Assembly: GCF_900167135.1 (NCBI RefSeq)
Contig: NZ_FUWZ01000002.1
Location: forward strand, 1,452,651-1,516,650
Length of the DNA: 64,000 bases
Direction of reading: 5' to 3'
Origin: Chitinophaga eiseniae
GTDB taxonomy: Bacteria; Bacteroidota; Bacteroidia; Chitinophagales; Chitinophagaceae
Position numbers and translations under genes: made by a program. Positions 17,291 to 25,701 of the stretch are shown here, piece by piece; the stretch's first letter is position 1, and each line of letters starts with the position of its first letter. A model generated the notes under the pieces. It saw nothing but the letters and a program-made list of their open reading frames with translations. It was not told where the DNA came from and searched no databases.

Positions 17291-17584
17291 TTACGCCATC
17301 AATGCGTTAGGAGGGGGAGCATGGATTTCCTGGGCTGGGTTGCTGGGTATATCCTCCATTAAAAGAGGGTGCAAAACGCCGATCAGTAATATTGGGTTGA
17401 ACTGCAGTGCGTCAAATTGCTTGCAGAATTTTAATTCCTTGGCAATTTTTACATGGTCTCCTGCTGCGTCAACAGGATGCTCTTCTACAATCTGATTATT
17501 AAACAGCAGCTTTCCTACCTCCTTGATAGGGAGGAATTGGGAGATCATAAGACCCAAAAGGAATATGCCGATAATTTTCTTCAT
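17291..17584 (-). CDS. Small exported hypothetical protein
   Basis: 97 residues from MKKIIGIFLLGLMISQFLP, a short signal or anchor sequence; the longer upstream start would place MYQQLIR before it and is less likely. The mature part is short, with one Cys (FCKQF), a hydrophobic stretch NPILLIGVLHPLLM and a Pro-rich end (PAQEIHAPPPNALMA). No family is recognised. A -7 element lies 19 bases before the ATG. It is a single gene between the SulP gene and the divergent padR operon. It could be a small periplasmic or membrane-attached protein. Confidence 0.55.
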   Translation of the reverse strand: MKKIIGIFLLGLMISQFLPIKEVGKLLFNNQIVEEHPVDAAGDHVKIAKELKFCKQFDALQFNPILLIGVLHPLLMEDIPSNPAQEIHAPPPNALMA

Positions 17585-17602
17585 GCGTATTAACTGCTGA
17601 TA

Positions 17603-17610
17603 CAAAAGTA
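17603..17610 (-). promoter_or_regulatory. Candidate -7 element, small exported gene
   Basis: On the minus strand this reads TACTTTTG, an exact TAnnTTTG match. It sits 19 bases from the ATG at 17584; a TTAG about 20 bases further upstream could serve as a weak -33 box. Confidence 0.45.
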
Positions 17611-17857
17611 AATGAGCAAAACCATATATACTAAGTTACGGTAATTAAAAAAATGTTAAAGCAATTTAGTGATGACTGGTGGCGGAAAAAAGTACCGTGA
17701 ACCGAAAATTCCATTTATCCTTTATAATTACCGTTCATCACATTGTTTTGTTCGCCGGCTTTTATCTTTTTTTGGGAAGACGCCCTACAGTATTGCGTTT
17801 GCCCTATTTTCTCAGTAATGTTCAAAACAAGTTATTTTGCTTTCTATGGTATTGTGT

Positions 17858-17888
17858 ATTGCATAGTAGTAAATAATTCCTATTTTTG
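17858..17888 (+). promoter_or_regulatory. Promoter of padR-pspC operon
   Basis: ATTG, 19 bases, then TATTTTTG: the spacing and both boxes fit the Bacteroidota housekeeping promoter (TTTG-N19-TAnnTTTG). The transcription start is expected near 17895, leaving a leader of about 80 bases. Confidence 0.55.
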
Positions 17889-17973
17889 TATCGTAAAGTT
17901 GAAGGAAGGTGTACAAGCCATCAACTGAGACCAATCAAAAACCACCATTTATACAAATTAAAGCTCACTTGCC

Positions 17974-18315
17974 ATGAACATTGATAACACACAGTCACAG
18001 ATGCGGAAGGGGGTGCTCGAATTTTGCATCCTGTCCGTGATCAAGCAAGGAGAAGCTTACCCGTCAGACATCATAGAAAAGATGAAAGAGGCAAAGCTGG
18101 ACATCCTGGAGGGTACCTTATATCCCTTACTGACACGGCTGAAAAACGCAGAGCTGCTCACCTACAGGTGGGTGGAAAGCAGCTCAGGTCCCCCACGAAA
18201 ATATTTTTCCATGACCGACAAAGGGGAAACCTTTTACCGCGAACTGGAAAGCACCTGGAACGAACTGGCCAACGCGGTCCATCAGTTAACACAACAAAAC
18301 AGCGCACCGCTGTAG
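17974..18315 (+). CDS. PadR family transcriptional regulator
   Basis: 113 residues forming a winged helix typical of PadR: MRKGVLEFCILSVIKQGEAYPSDI, then the recognition helix LEGTLYPLLTRLKNAELL and a wing with SSGPPRKYFSMTDKG. The C-terminal helix used for dimerisation is short, as in the PadR-s1 subgroup. These repressors bind near their own promoter and respond to ligands or stress. It lies 38 bases before a PspC-domain membrane protein, an arrangement often found in Bacteroidota and Firmicutes, suggesting that it controls that gene. Confidence 0.9.
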   Translation: MNIDNTQSQMRKGVLEFCILSVIKQGEAYPSDIIEKMKEAKLDILEGTLYPLLTRLKNAELLTYRWVESSSGPPRKYFSMTDKGETFYRELESTWNELANAVHQLTQQNSAPL

Positions 18316-18353
18316 CTTATATACCTAAACCTAAAATCTAAAAGAACCAACAA

Positions 18354-20033
18354 ATGAAAAAGATTATCAACATAAACCTGTCGAGTCGGCTGATTCCCAT
18401 CGAGGATAGCGCCTACGAGCTGTTGCGCCAGTACCTGGACAGCCTCAAGAGCTACTTCTCCAAAGAAGAGGGTGGCGACGAAATTGTGGCCGACATTGAA
18501 AGCCGCATTGCAGAGCTGTTCCAGGATAAGCTGAAAAAAGGCGCTCACTGTATTACCGACGAAGACGTGGCTGCTGTAAAGGTATCCATGGGCACACCGG
18601 AACAGTTTGACGACGCTGCGGCCGGCGGCGGTGCGCAATCCCAGACAACCAACGATGACGCCTTTTTTATGCCGCGTCCCCGCAAGCGGTTTTACCGTGA
18701 CCCCGACAACAAGGTGCTGAGCGGTGTCTGCGGCGGCCTGGGGGCTTATTTCAACGTAGACCCTGTGATCTTCCGTGTCATCTTCGTACTGCTGGCCATC
18801 GGCGGCTTCGGTACCGGCGTACTGGTATATTTCATTCTCTGGGTAGCCACTCCCTCTGCTGATACAGCGGCAGAGAAACTGGAAATGCGCGGCGAAAAGG
18901 TGGACCTGAATAATATTAAAACCACTATTCAGGAAGAACTGAACAATATGAAGGACCAGATGAAAAATGTCGGAAAAAACGTAGGAAAAGATTTCCAAAA
19001 TTTTTCGCAGGGCCGCGGAAAGCAGGTGGGTAATGATCTGGAACGCTTTTTTGTAAACCTCGTCAACGGGTTGGGAAAAGTACTGGTGTTCGTCACCAAA
19101 GGATTCTTTTACTTCCTGGCAGTAGTGATACTGATCTGCCTGATCGTTACAGGGATAGCGATCGCCATTTCTTCTGCGGCCCTCTTTCCCCTGAAAAACT
19201 TCCTGCTCACCCCCCACACTGTACAGAGCTTCCTCTTCTGGCCTGCGCTGGTGCTGCTGATCGGTATCCCCGTGGTAGCGCTGCTGATCTTCATCGTCCG
19301 TAAGCTGACCGGCATGAAACAAGGCAACCGCTATGCCGGTTACTCCCTGAGCTTCCTCTGGCTGCTGGGCCTTGTGTTCGCCGGCATCGTAGGCGCCTCC
19401 CTGGCAAAAGACTTCAGAAGACGCAGTAACCTGTCCGCAGAAAAAGTGGCCATTCAACAGCCTTCACAAAATAAACTGACGCTGCGCGTAGCACCCGGGA
19501 TCTTCAATAACGGCGACTTCAGCTGGTTCGACGACAACCTGGTGGTAGCAGACGATACCACAATGATCAACATCGTGAAACTGAGGGTGGAGAAAAGTGC
19601 CAACGACAGCTTCGGCGTGGAACTGTTCCGCTACTCACAGGGCCGCACCCTGTCACAGGCCAACAAGCTGGCCAGCGACATCCACTTCAGCCTCAGACAG
19701 GAAGACTCCGTGCTGTACATCCCGCAAGGGTTCTCCCTGCCGCCTCACTCCACGTTCCGCGGCCAGCGCCTGGTAATGGTAGTGAAAGTGCCGGTAGGCA
19801 AAAACCTCGAAGTAGATGACGATATCTACCGCCATTTCTCCTTCGATAAGTACGGCCGCCGGTACAACGACGATGACTGGTATATCGATGCGGACAATGA
19901 CGGATACAGGAATCACACCCGTCTGAAAATGACGCCCGATGGTGTTACCGAAGAATCCAATACGACGAAAGCGCAACGGGATTCCACGGAAGCTACTTAT
20001 CACTACAAGGGTAACGACACTACACACAGATAG
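18354..20033 (+). CDS. PspC domain-containing membrane protein
   Basis: 559 residues. The first 85 residues are soluble and helical (HAAS-like, RLIPIEDSAYELLRQYL). A PspC domain at about 112-168 has the marker RDPDNKVLSGVCGGLGAYF and one membrane pass. A further hydrophobic region (about 240-350) has three membrane segments, and the last 190 residues form an extracytoplasmic beta-rich domain like a DUF4097-type sheet, ending in a charged tail. PspC proteins sense or buffer envelope stress. It is co-transcribed with padR. A strong terminator follows 26 bases downstream. Confidence 0.87.
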   Translation: MKKIININLSSRLIPIEDSAYELLRQYLDSLKSYFSKEEGGDEIVADIESRIAELFQDKLKKGAHCITDEDVAAVKVSMGTPEQFDDAAAGGGAQSQTTNDDAFFMPRPRKRFYRDPDNKVLSGVCGGLGAYFNVDPVIFRVIFVLLAIGGFGTGVLVYFILWVATPSADTAAEKLEMRGEKVDLNNIKTTIQEELNNMKDQMKNVGKNVGKDFQNFSQGRGKQVGNDLERFFVNLVNGLGKVLVFVTKGFFYFLAVVILICLIVTGIAIAISSAALFPLKNFLLTPHTVQSFLFWPALVLLIGIPVVALLIFIVRKLTGMKQGNRYAGYSLSFLWLLGLVFAGIVGASLAKDFRRRSNLSAEKVAIQQPSQNKLTLRVAPGIFNNGDFSWFDDNLVVADDTTMINIVKLRVEKSANDSFGVELFRYSQGRTLSQANKLASDIHFSLRQEDSVLYIPQGFSLPPHSTFRGQRLVMVVKVPVGKNLEVDDDIYRHFSFDKYGRRYNDDDWYIDADNDGYRNHTRLKMTPDGVTEESNTTKAQRDSTEATYHYKGNDTTHR

Positions 20034-20058
20034 TTATATATTTTCCGCCATTTTAATG

Positions 20059-20099
20059 GAAGCGGGGCAGGCCTTTCCGGGCTGCCCCGCTTCTTTTTT
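20059..20099 (+). terminator. Rho-independent terminator of padR-pspC
   Basis: A perfect 12-bp stem GAAGCGGGGCAG / CTGCCCCGCTTC with an 11-base loop, followed by six T. Confidence 0.9.
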
Positions 20100-20125
20100 C
20101 CCGATCCGATCATTACCCGGGAAGA

Positions 20126-20141
20126 TTAATGATTAACTTTG
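20126..20141 (+). promoter_or_regulatory. feoB -7 element overlapping a Fur-like operator
   Basis: TTAATGATTAA (20126-20136) is an 11-base palindrome inside the direct pair GATTAAT-GATTAA, resembling part of a Fur box. It overlaps TAACTTTG (20134-20141), an exact -7 match. Iron repression of feoB would be expected from family knowledge. Confidence 0.4.
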
Positions 20142-20183
20142 TGTATTCGGCACATAACATTAAAAAAGAGGATAAGATAAGGA

Positions 20184-22316
20184 ATGCAGGCACCAATAAA
20201 CATCGCGCTGGTAGGAAATCCTAATAGTGGAAAAAGCTCCCTTTTTAACGCACTCACCGGGTTAAATCAGAAAGTCAGCAACTTTCCCGGGGTGACAGTA
20301 GATAAGAAAACCGGAACGGCCAACATTGTTCCTGGACTTTCGGCCAACATTATCGACCTTCCGGGGACGTACAGCCTGTACCCCAAAAGTGCGGACGAAT
20401 ATGTGACTTACGATGTGCTGATCAATCCGGCAAACGAAGACACCCCCGATATGGTGGTCATCGTAGCCGACGCCTCCAACCTGAAACGGAACCTCCTCTT
20501 CTGCTCCCAGATCATTGACCTCAAGTTCCCGGTGATCATCGCCCTTACTATGATGGACATCGCCCGCAAAAAAGGGGTGGAAATAGACATCGACGGGCTG
20601 GAAAGAGAGCTGGGCGTGCCGGTGGTAGCCATCAATCCCCGCAAAAATAAAGGGGTGGCTGAACTGAAAAAGACCATCGAACTCACTGCCCGCGGCAACT
20701 ATAACGCCGCTCCCCGCGATTTTATCTCCAATGCCGCGTTAGCCGAAAACGTGATAGCAGACGTGAAAAAAGTAGTGCCCTCCTGTAGCGATTACGGGGC
20801 CCTGCATGTTGCCGTAAACACAGATGAGCTGACTTTCCTTAATGCCGGCCAGAAACAGGCCATCCGGCAATCACTGCAAAACAATCAGTTCAATAAAACA
20901 AAAGTACAGGCGGAAGAGATCATGCAGCGATACAACCGTATCAAGCATATCATGAAAAGTTCCGTTGTGGAAGCCGACCCTTTACAGAAGCAGCTGCGCT
21001 CCGAAAAAATTGACGACCTGCTGCTGCACCGTTTCTGGGGGTATGTCATCCTGCTGGTAGTGATGTTCCTGCTGTTCCAGAGCATCTTCTGGCTGGCTTC
21101 CTACCCGATGGACGCCATAGAGGCCGGTTTCGGCGAATTGAGCGGCTGGCTGACCAAAGTACTGCCCGACAATAAGATCACAGATGTCTTTGTCAACGGT
21201 ATCCTGGCCGGTATCAGCGGGTTTGCCGTATTTGTGCCACAGATCATGATCCTGTTTGGCCTGATCACTGTACTGGAAGACACCGGCTACATGGCGCGTA
21301 TCAGCTTCCTCACCGACCGCCTTATGCGGCAGGTGGGCCTCAACGGTAAATCCGTGATGCCGCTGATCAGTGGTGTCGCCTGCGCGGTCCCCGCCATTAT
21401 GGCCACCCGGACCATCGAAAACAAAAAAGAAAGACTTATCACCATACTGGTCACGCCGCTCATGAGTTGCTCCGCGCGGTTGCCTATTTATACCATGATG
21501 ATCGCGCTGGTGATCCCCGACAAAAGAATATTCGGCTTCCTGGGCCTGCAAGGCCTTGTGATGATGGGCCTCTACCTGCTCGGTTTCTTTATGGCCATCC
21601 TGATTGCAGCCGTGATGAAGCTGTTTGTGAAGATCCAGGAGAAAAGCTATTTCATTATGGAACTGCCGGTATACCGCGCTCCCCGCTGGAAAAACGTCGG
21701 CACCACCATGGTGGAAAAAGCGAAAATCTTTATCACCGACGCCGGTAAGGTAATCGTGGTCATATCCGTTATCCTCTGGTTCCTGGCCTCCTACGGGCCG
21801 TCTTCCCGGATGGAGCCGCTGCATGCCAAATACGAAAAAATGATCGCGGCGGCGCCGGCAGACTCTCCCGAAGCTGAAGAGCTGGACCGCGAGTTCCGCT
21901 CCGAAAAACTGTCGCATTCCTATGCCGGCATCCTTGGCCATGCTATTGAACCGGCTATCCGCCCGCTGGGGTTTGACTGGAAAATAGGCATTGCGCTGAT
22001 TACATCTTTCGCCGCCCGTGAAGTATTTGTAGGTACCATGGCCACCCTCTACAGTGTAGGTGAAAATCCCGATGATAACAACGCCACCCTCCGCGAAAAA
22101 ATGGCGTCCGCCACATGGCCGGACGGCAGACCGGTATACACCCTTGCCTCAGGACTTTCCCTGATGCTGTTTTATGCATTTGCGATGCAGTGCATGAGTA
22201 CTATGGCCATCGTAAAAAGGGAAACAAAATCATGGAAAATACCCTTCATACAACTGGGGTACATGACTGCCCTGGCCTATGTCTGCAGTCTGATCATCTT
22301 TAACATCTTCAGATAA
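20184..22316 (+). CDS. feoB: Ferrous iron transport protein FeoB
   Basis: 710 residues. It imports Fe2+ across the inner membrane. The N-terminal GTPase domain shows G1 GNPNSGKS (11-18), G3 DLPG (58-61) and a G4 region TMMD (122-125), where Thr replaces the more usual Asn. A helical GDI-like region follows, then the two Gate domains with the conserved Cys in SGVACAVPA, and a Nucleoside-recognition type C-terminus. No feoA gene lies beside it; FeoA may be encoded elsewhere or be unnecessary. The promoter region carries a Fur-like palindrome. Confidence 0.95.
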   Translation: MQAPINIALVGNPNSGKSSLFNALTGLNQKVSNFPGVTVDKKTGTANIVPGLSANIIDLPGTYSLYPKSADEYVTYDVLINPANEDTPDMVVIVADASNLKRNLLFCSQIIDLKFPVIIALTMMDIARKKGVEIDIDGLERELGVPVVAINPRKNKGVAELKKTIELTARGNYNAAPRDFISNAALAENVIADVKKVVPSCSDYGALHVAVNTDELTFLNAGQKQAIRQSLQNNQFNKTKVQAEEIMQRYNRIKHIMKSSVVEADPLQKQLRSEKIDDLLLHRFWGYVILLVVMFLLFQSIFWLASYPMDAIEAGFGELSGWLTKVLPDNKITDVFVNGILAGISGFAVFVPQIMILFGLITVLEDTGYMARISFLTDRLMRQVGLNGKSVMPLISGVACAVPAIMATRTIENKKERLITILVTPLMSCSARLPIYTMMIALVIPDKRIFGFLGLQGLVMMGLYLLGFFMAILIAAVMKLFVKIQEKSYFIMELPVYRAPRWKNVGTTMVEKAKIFITDAGKVIVVISVILWFLASYGPSSRMEPLHAKYEKMIAAAPADSPEAEELDREFRSEKLSHSYAGILGHAIEPAIRPLGFDWKIGIALITSFAAREVFVGTMATLYSVGENPDDNNATLREKMASATWPDGRPVYTLASGLSLMLFYAFAMQCMSTMAIVKRETKSWKIPFIQLGYMTALAYVCSLIIFNIFR

Positions 22317-22357
22317 TATCTTGTACATTGCAGTAATGCTCACGAAATTGCATTGCT

Positions 22358-23257
22358 ATGAAAGTGCTTTGTTACACCTTATGCCTGCTTTTTGCAGGGC
22401 CGCTGATGGCGCAGTCGGTTGATTCCGCTCAGCTAATGAAAGATGTGCGGACCCTTTCCGCCGATAAGTTTGAAGGTCGTAAAACCGGCAGCCGCGGTAG
22501 CCGCCTGGCCCAGTTTTATATCATCGACCGTTTTAAACAGATCGGTATCACCCCTTATCATGATACGTACGAATACCCGTTTTATTTCCAGGAAGGAAAT
22601 AAAAAAATAATGGGGACTAACCTCTACGGCTATATTCCCGGTAAAAGCAACGAGGTGATCGTCATCTCCGCGCACTACGACCACCTGGGAACAGGCCGGC
22701 CCAATGCAGCAAAGGACAGTATCTACAACGGCGCAGATGATAATGCTTCCGGAGTGGGCACCCTGCTGGCAATGGCCGCCTATTTTAAAAAGAACCCTCC
22801 CAAATACACGCTGCTGTTTGTTGCTTTTGACGGGGAAGAAGAGGGACTGCAGGGCTCCCGCGCTTTTGTACAGCAACCACCGGTATCCCTGAGTTCCATC
22901 CGGCTCAATATCAATATGGACATGGTATCGCGCAATGATAAAGGGGAACTGTACGTGGCCGGCACTACGCCTTATCCGCAGCTGAAAAAATATACCGATG
23001 CCGCTGCGGCGAAGAGCAGCATCAAACTGCTGGCAGGCCACGACGTTTCCGGTACCGGCTCCGACAACTGGACCAACCAGAGCGACCAGGGGCCGTTCCA
23101 TGCAAAGAAGATCCCCTTCCTGTATTTTGGTGTGGAAGATCATCCCGACTACCATCAGTTGGGAGATGAGTATGACCACATCCACCACCGCTTTTATTAT
23201 CAGGCAGTGAAAACCATCGTGGAGGTGGCTAAAGAGGTAAATGAAGCAGGAATTTAG
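22358..23257 (+). CDS. M28 family zinc aminopeptidase/carboxypeptidase
   Basis: 299 residues with signal peptide MKVLCYTLCLLFAGPLMAQ, so exported to the periplasm. Two zinc ions are predicted from the M28 ligands: His106 and Asp108 in SAHYDHL, Asp128 in GADDNASG, Glu161/162 in GEEEGL, and a late His in the DYHQLGD segment. It probably releases N-terminal residues from peptides. It follows feoB by 41 bases; whether they share a transcript is uncertain. A long nested inverted repeat with a strong internal terminator lies after its stop. Confidence 0.9.
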   Translation: MKVLCYTLCLLFAGPLMAQSVDSAQLMKDVRTLSADKFEGRKTGSRGSRLAQFYIIDRFKQIGITPYHDTYEYPFYFQEGNKKIMGTNLYGYIPGKSNEVIVISAHYDHLGTGRPNAAKDSIYNGADDNASGVGTLLAMAAYFKKNPPKYTLLFVAFDGEEEGLQGSRAFVQQPPVSLSSIRLNINMDMVSRNDKGELYVAGTTPYPQLKKYTDAAAAKSSIKLLAGHDVSGTGSDNWTNQSDQGPFHAKKIPFLYFGVEDHPDYHQLGDEYDHIHHRFYYQAVKTIVEVAKEVNEAGI

Positions 23258-23259
23258 GG

Positions 23260-23395
23260 ATTTTCTGATTTACGATTTTTTGATTTCAGGAATAAATGAG
23301 AAGACCAAAGCGAGTAATAATCGCTTTGGTCTTCTCATTTTTATCATTTTATAAAATCAAAAAATCCTAAATCAGAAAATCCTAAATCAGAAAAT
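23260..23395. repeat. Nested long inverted repeat, AATCAGAAAATC type
   Basis: Outer arms 23260-23286 and 23354-23380 are 27 bases and match at 26. The right arm is followed by a second tandem copy of its last 15 bases (23381-23395). Inside lies a perfect 20-bp hairpin (23294-23313 with 23321-23340). It sits between two convergent genes. Confidence 0.85.
23294..23345 (+). terminator. Terminator after M28 peptidase
   Basis: Perfect 20-bp stem with loop GTAATAA, right arm ending CATTT followed by T residues. Runs of A on the left mean it could also end transcripts from the minus strand. Confidence 0.85.
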
Positions 23396-23407
23396 CTTTA
23401 CATGTAT

Positions 23408-24826
23408 TTATCTCATGGTCTGTATCATGCCCTGGAAGCGGTTGCTCTGGCGCAGCGTTCCGATCCTGCCGGTGCTAAGCTCCGTGGTGGCTATTCTGCC
23501 CAGCGCGGAAGCCGGGATGCCCATGTCCGTCAGCGCGGAGCGCAGCAGCGGGTCGGCGAGGCTGCCCCAGTTGTGGGTGTAGTCGTCTGTTACGGTAAGG
23601 GTAGGGGCGATACCACTGAAATAATCTCCTTCTCCGGCAGAATTGAATGTCTGGAAAGAAACCGCATACATATCATACTGGCCAAAAGGGATGTTGATGA
23701 AACCTACTGGTTTGCCATAAGTGGTGCTGCCGATCAGATGTGGTTTCATGGAAGGTTTCAGTACGTTGTACAGCAGCTCGCTGGCAGATACGGTGCCATG
23801 GGTAACGAGGAAACTGAGATGGGTCAGCGCCAGGCTACCCTGTTTCCGGAATTTGGCGGTCTTGTAAATGGTGGCTTCGTTCCGGAAAATTTCTGTCCAG
23901 TACATATCAGGGTTGTAAGGAACCGCTTTCATATTCCGGAAAATGTAGCTGTAGTTGTTATTATTGACGTTGCTGTTGAACTGCTGCGTGTACATCACGG
24001 TATTGCTGGCGCTGGCCGGTGCGAGATTATTGGCCAGGTATTCCGCTGTTTCGAGGAGGCCGCCGCCGTTGTAGCGCAGGTCCATGATCACCCGGGTAAC
24101 GCCGCCCTGCGACCATACATTGAACAGCGAATCAAAGGTGGGCTTTACATCCATAAGGGCGACGAAGCTGTTGAAAACAACGTAACCCACTTTGGTGCCG
24201 TTAAAATTGTAAGTGTTGGCGTAGAGAACAGGATTCAGTTTATAAATGGCGGGTGACAGTGTGATGGTCTGTGAATTATTATCCGGTTTGCGGAATATCC
24301 AGGTGGCGCTTTTGCCGGCAAAGGCGGCGTTGAGCAGGTTGTCGGTCGCCTGTCCTACCTGGAAGCTGGTGGTGCCGTTGACACTGGTGAGCTGCCATCC
24401 GCGTTTGATGCCGGCTTTGTCTGCCGGGGAGCCGGCGTAAACGTATACCACATAGAGCGTGTTGTCTGTCTGATAGCCTACTTCAAAGCCCATATCGCCC
24501 ACAATACCGTCCTGGATGGCGCGGGAAGTGCTGCCGTCGTCGAGGAAGCTGTATTTATCGAGCGGCTGGCCACTCGTATTGTTCTTTTTGATGCTGATGA
24601 GTGAGCGGAACATGCTCACCGGCGAAGCATAACTTTCCGGTTTAAAGGTGGCAGAATCGGGGATCACATCTGTCCAGAGATAAATGTCTTTAAATACGGA
24701 GAAGATACTATCGTTGATATTGCCCTGTTGCCGTTGGGGGCCTGCCGCGTCCTTTTTTTTACAGGCAGAGAACAGGACGGTAAACAGGAGGCCGGCGATC
24801 AGCCAGTTGCGTCGATTTGGTTGCAT
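23408..24826 (-). CDS. S41 family C-terminal processing-like peptidase (lipoprotein)
   Basis: 472 residues from MQPNRRNWLIAGL; the lipobox FSAC gives lipidated Cys22, so the mature enzyme sits in a membrane facing the periplasm. A PDZ-like segment (TLYVVYVYAGSPADKAGIKRG, about 125-145) precedes the S41 catalytic domain. The Ser-Lys dyad is present: Ser347 in GTVSASEL and Lys372 in TYGKPVGF, the usual 25 residues apart. It probably cleaves misfolded or specific exported proteins at hydrophobic C-termini. The upstream in-frame ATG would add 17 residues before the signal and is not preferred. It follows a putative metalloprotease gene by 50 bases. Confidence 0.9.
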   Translation of the reverse strand: MQPNRRNWLIAGLLFTVLFSACKKKDAAGPQRQQGNINDSIFSVFKDIYLWTDVIPDSATFKPESYASPVSMFRSLISIKKNNTSGQPLDKYSFLDDGSTSRAIQDGIVGDMGFEVGYQTDNTLYVVYVYAGSPADKAGIKRGWQLTSVNGTTSFQVGQATDNLLNAAFAGKSATWIFRKPDNNSQTITLSPAIYKLNPVLYANTYNFNGTKVGYVVFNSFVALMDVKPTFDSLFNVWSQGGVTRVIMDLRYNGGGLLETAEYLANNLAPASASNTVMYTQQFNSNVNNNNYSYIFRNMKAVPYNPDMYWTEIFRNEATIYKTAKFRKQGSLALTHLSFLVTHGTVSASELLYNVLKPSMKPHLIGSTTYGKPVGFINIPFGQYDMYAVSFQTFNSAGEGDYFSGIAPTLTVTDDYTHNWGSLADPLLRSALTDMGIPASALGRIATTELSTGRIGTLRQSNRFQGMIQTMR

Positions 24827-24876
24827 AGCAGCAAATTTAGGATAACCCGAATGATTAAACGAACAATAGCACAACA

Positions 24877-25539
24877 CTATTGTGGACCAAAGTTACCAAA
24901 GAGATCATATCCAAGTTCTTCCGGCATCACCCCTTTGTTTTTAAGGCCCAGGTTGACTTTATCCCGCCACCGGACCTGCGCGGCCATGTTGTTGCCGTGA
25001 TGGGTGTCGCGGTCGAAGGCGTACTGCATGCGGTTCATTTCCTGAAAAGACTGGAGATACTGATATTGTATAACACTGTCGTAGTCGTCGCGGTTCAATG
25101 CTGTTTGCCGCAGCTTTTGTTTGAAGCGTTCCACTACCAGCCGGGTGATGTCGAAATGCAGTTGTTCGTGCATCAGCGCGTAGTTATCGCGCGCATCGTT
25201 CCTCACCCAGGAGGCGCTTTTAATAAAGAACACCTGCATGATAAGCTTGATTTTCAGCGTATCATGAGAAAGCGTGCTGGCCCCTTCGTAGGAGAAGCTG
25301 GTGTAGGATACGGCGGCGCTGGGTCCGGCAGGAGAGGGCACGCCCTTGAAGTCGTCCCAGCGGAGTCTGCGGGTATTGGAGTAAAAAAGGGTGTCTGAAT
25401 CGGGGTCGTCCTCGTTTTCCCGGTCCTCGAATTCCAGCTGGATATGGATGATTTTATGCGGAGGAGCAGGCGGCATGTGCGTTTTCGTCTGCCCGAAAGG
25501 CAAAAGAAACATACAAAATATATGTAATAAGGGTGGCAT
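24877..25539 (-). CDS. Putative exported zinc metalloprotease-like protein (DUF922-like)
   Basis: 220 residues with an N-terminal hydrophobic segment (MPPLLHIFCMFLLPFGQ). Features typical of DUF922-like proteins are LRWDDFKGVP near residue 65 and an HEQLHFDI motif that resembles the zinc-binding HExxH helix (residues about 128-135), though the spacing HEQLH fits the HExxH pattern directly. A Glu-rich stretch and several aromatic residues follow. Predicted to be periplasmic; catalysis is inferred only from the HExxH motif. The 3' end is 50 bases before the S41 protease gene on the same strand, so the two may form a small protease operon. Confidence 0.65.
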   Translation of the reverse strand: MPPLLHIFCMFLLPFGQTKTHMPPAPPHKIIHIQLEFEDRENEDDPDSDTLFYSNTRRLRWDDFKGVPSPAGPSAAVSYTSFSYEGASTLSHDTLKIKLIMQVFFIKSASWVRNDARDNYALMHEQLHFDITRLVVERFKQKLRQTALNRDDYDSVIQYQYLQSFQEMNRMQYAFDRDTHHGNNMAAQVRWRDKVNLGLKNKGVMPEELGYDLFGNFGPQ

Positions 25540-25701
25540 ACCTGTGGACAACAGCAATAAAATTAGGAAAATGCGGGACTGCCTGTTCCCGGGGGCGAAA
25601 ATTTGTAAATTCTATAACATTTGGGGCAGGGTTTTAACAATCATTTTCTGCCGGAAACGGGCTTTTTTCCGTAATTTACTTCCAACCAAAACAATCGCAC
25701 T

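Larger units (their letters stand above)
17585..17973. other. Divergent intergenic region with two promoters
   Basis: 390 bases without a convincing gene. It holds a -7 element for the small exported protein (minus strand) and a good promoter for padR-pspC (plus strand). The rest is A+T-rich. Short open frames here (for example 17679-17876) have no coding look and overlap the promoter. Confidence 0.6.
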
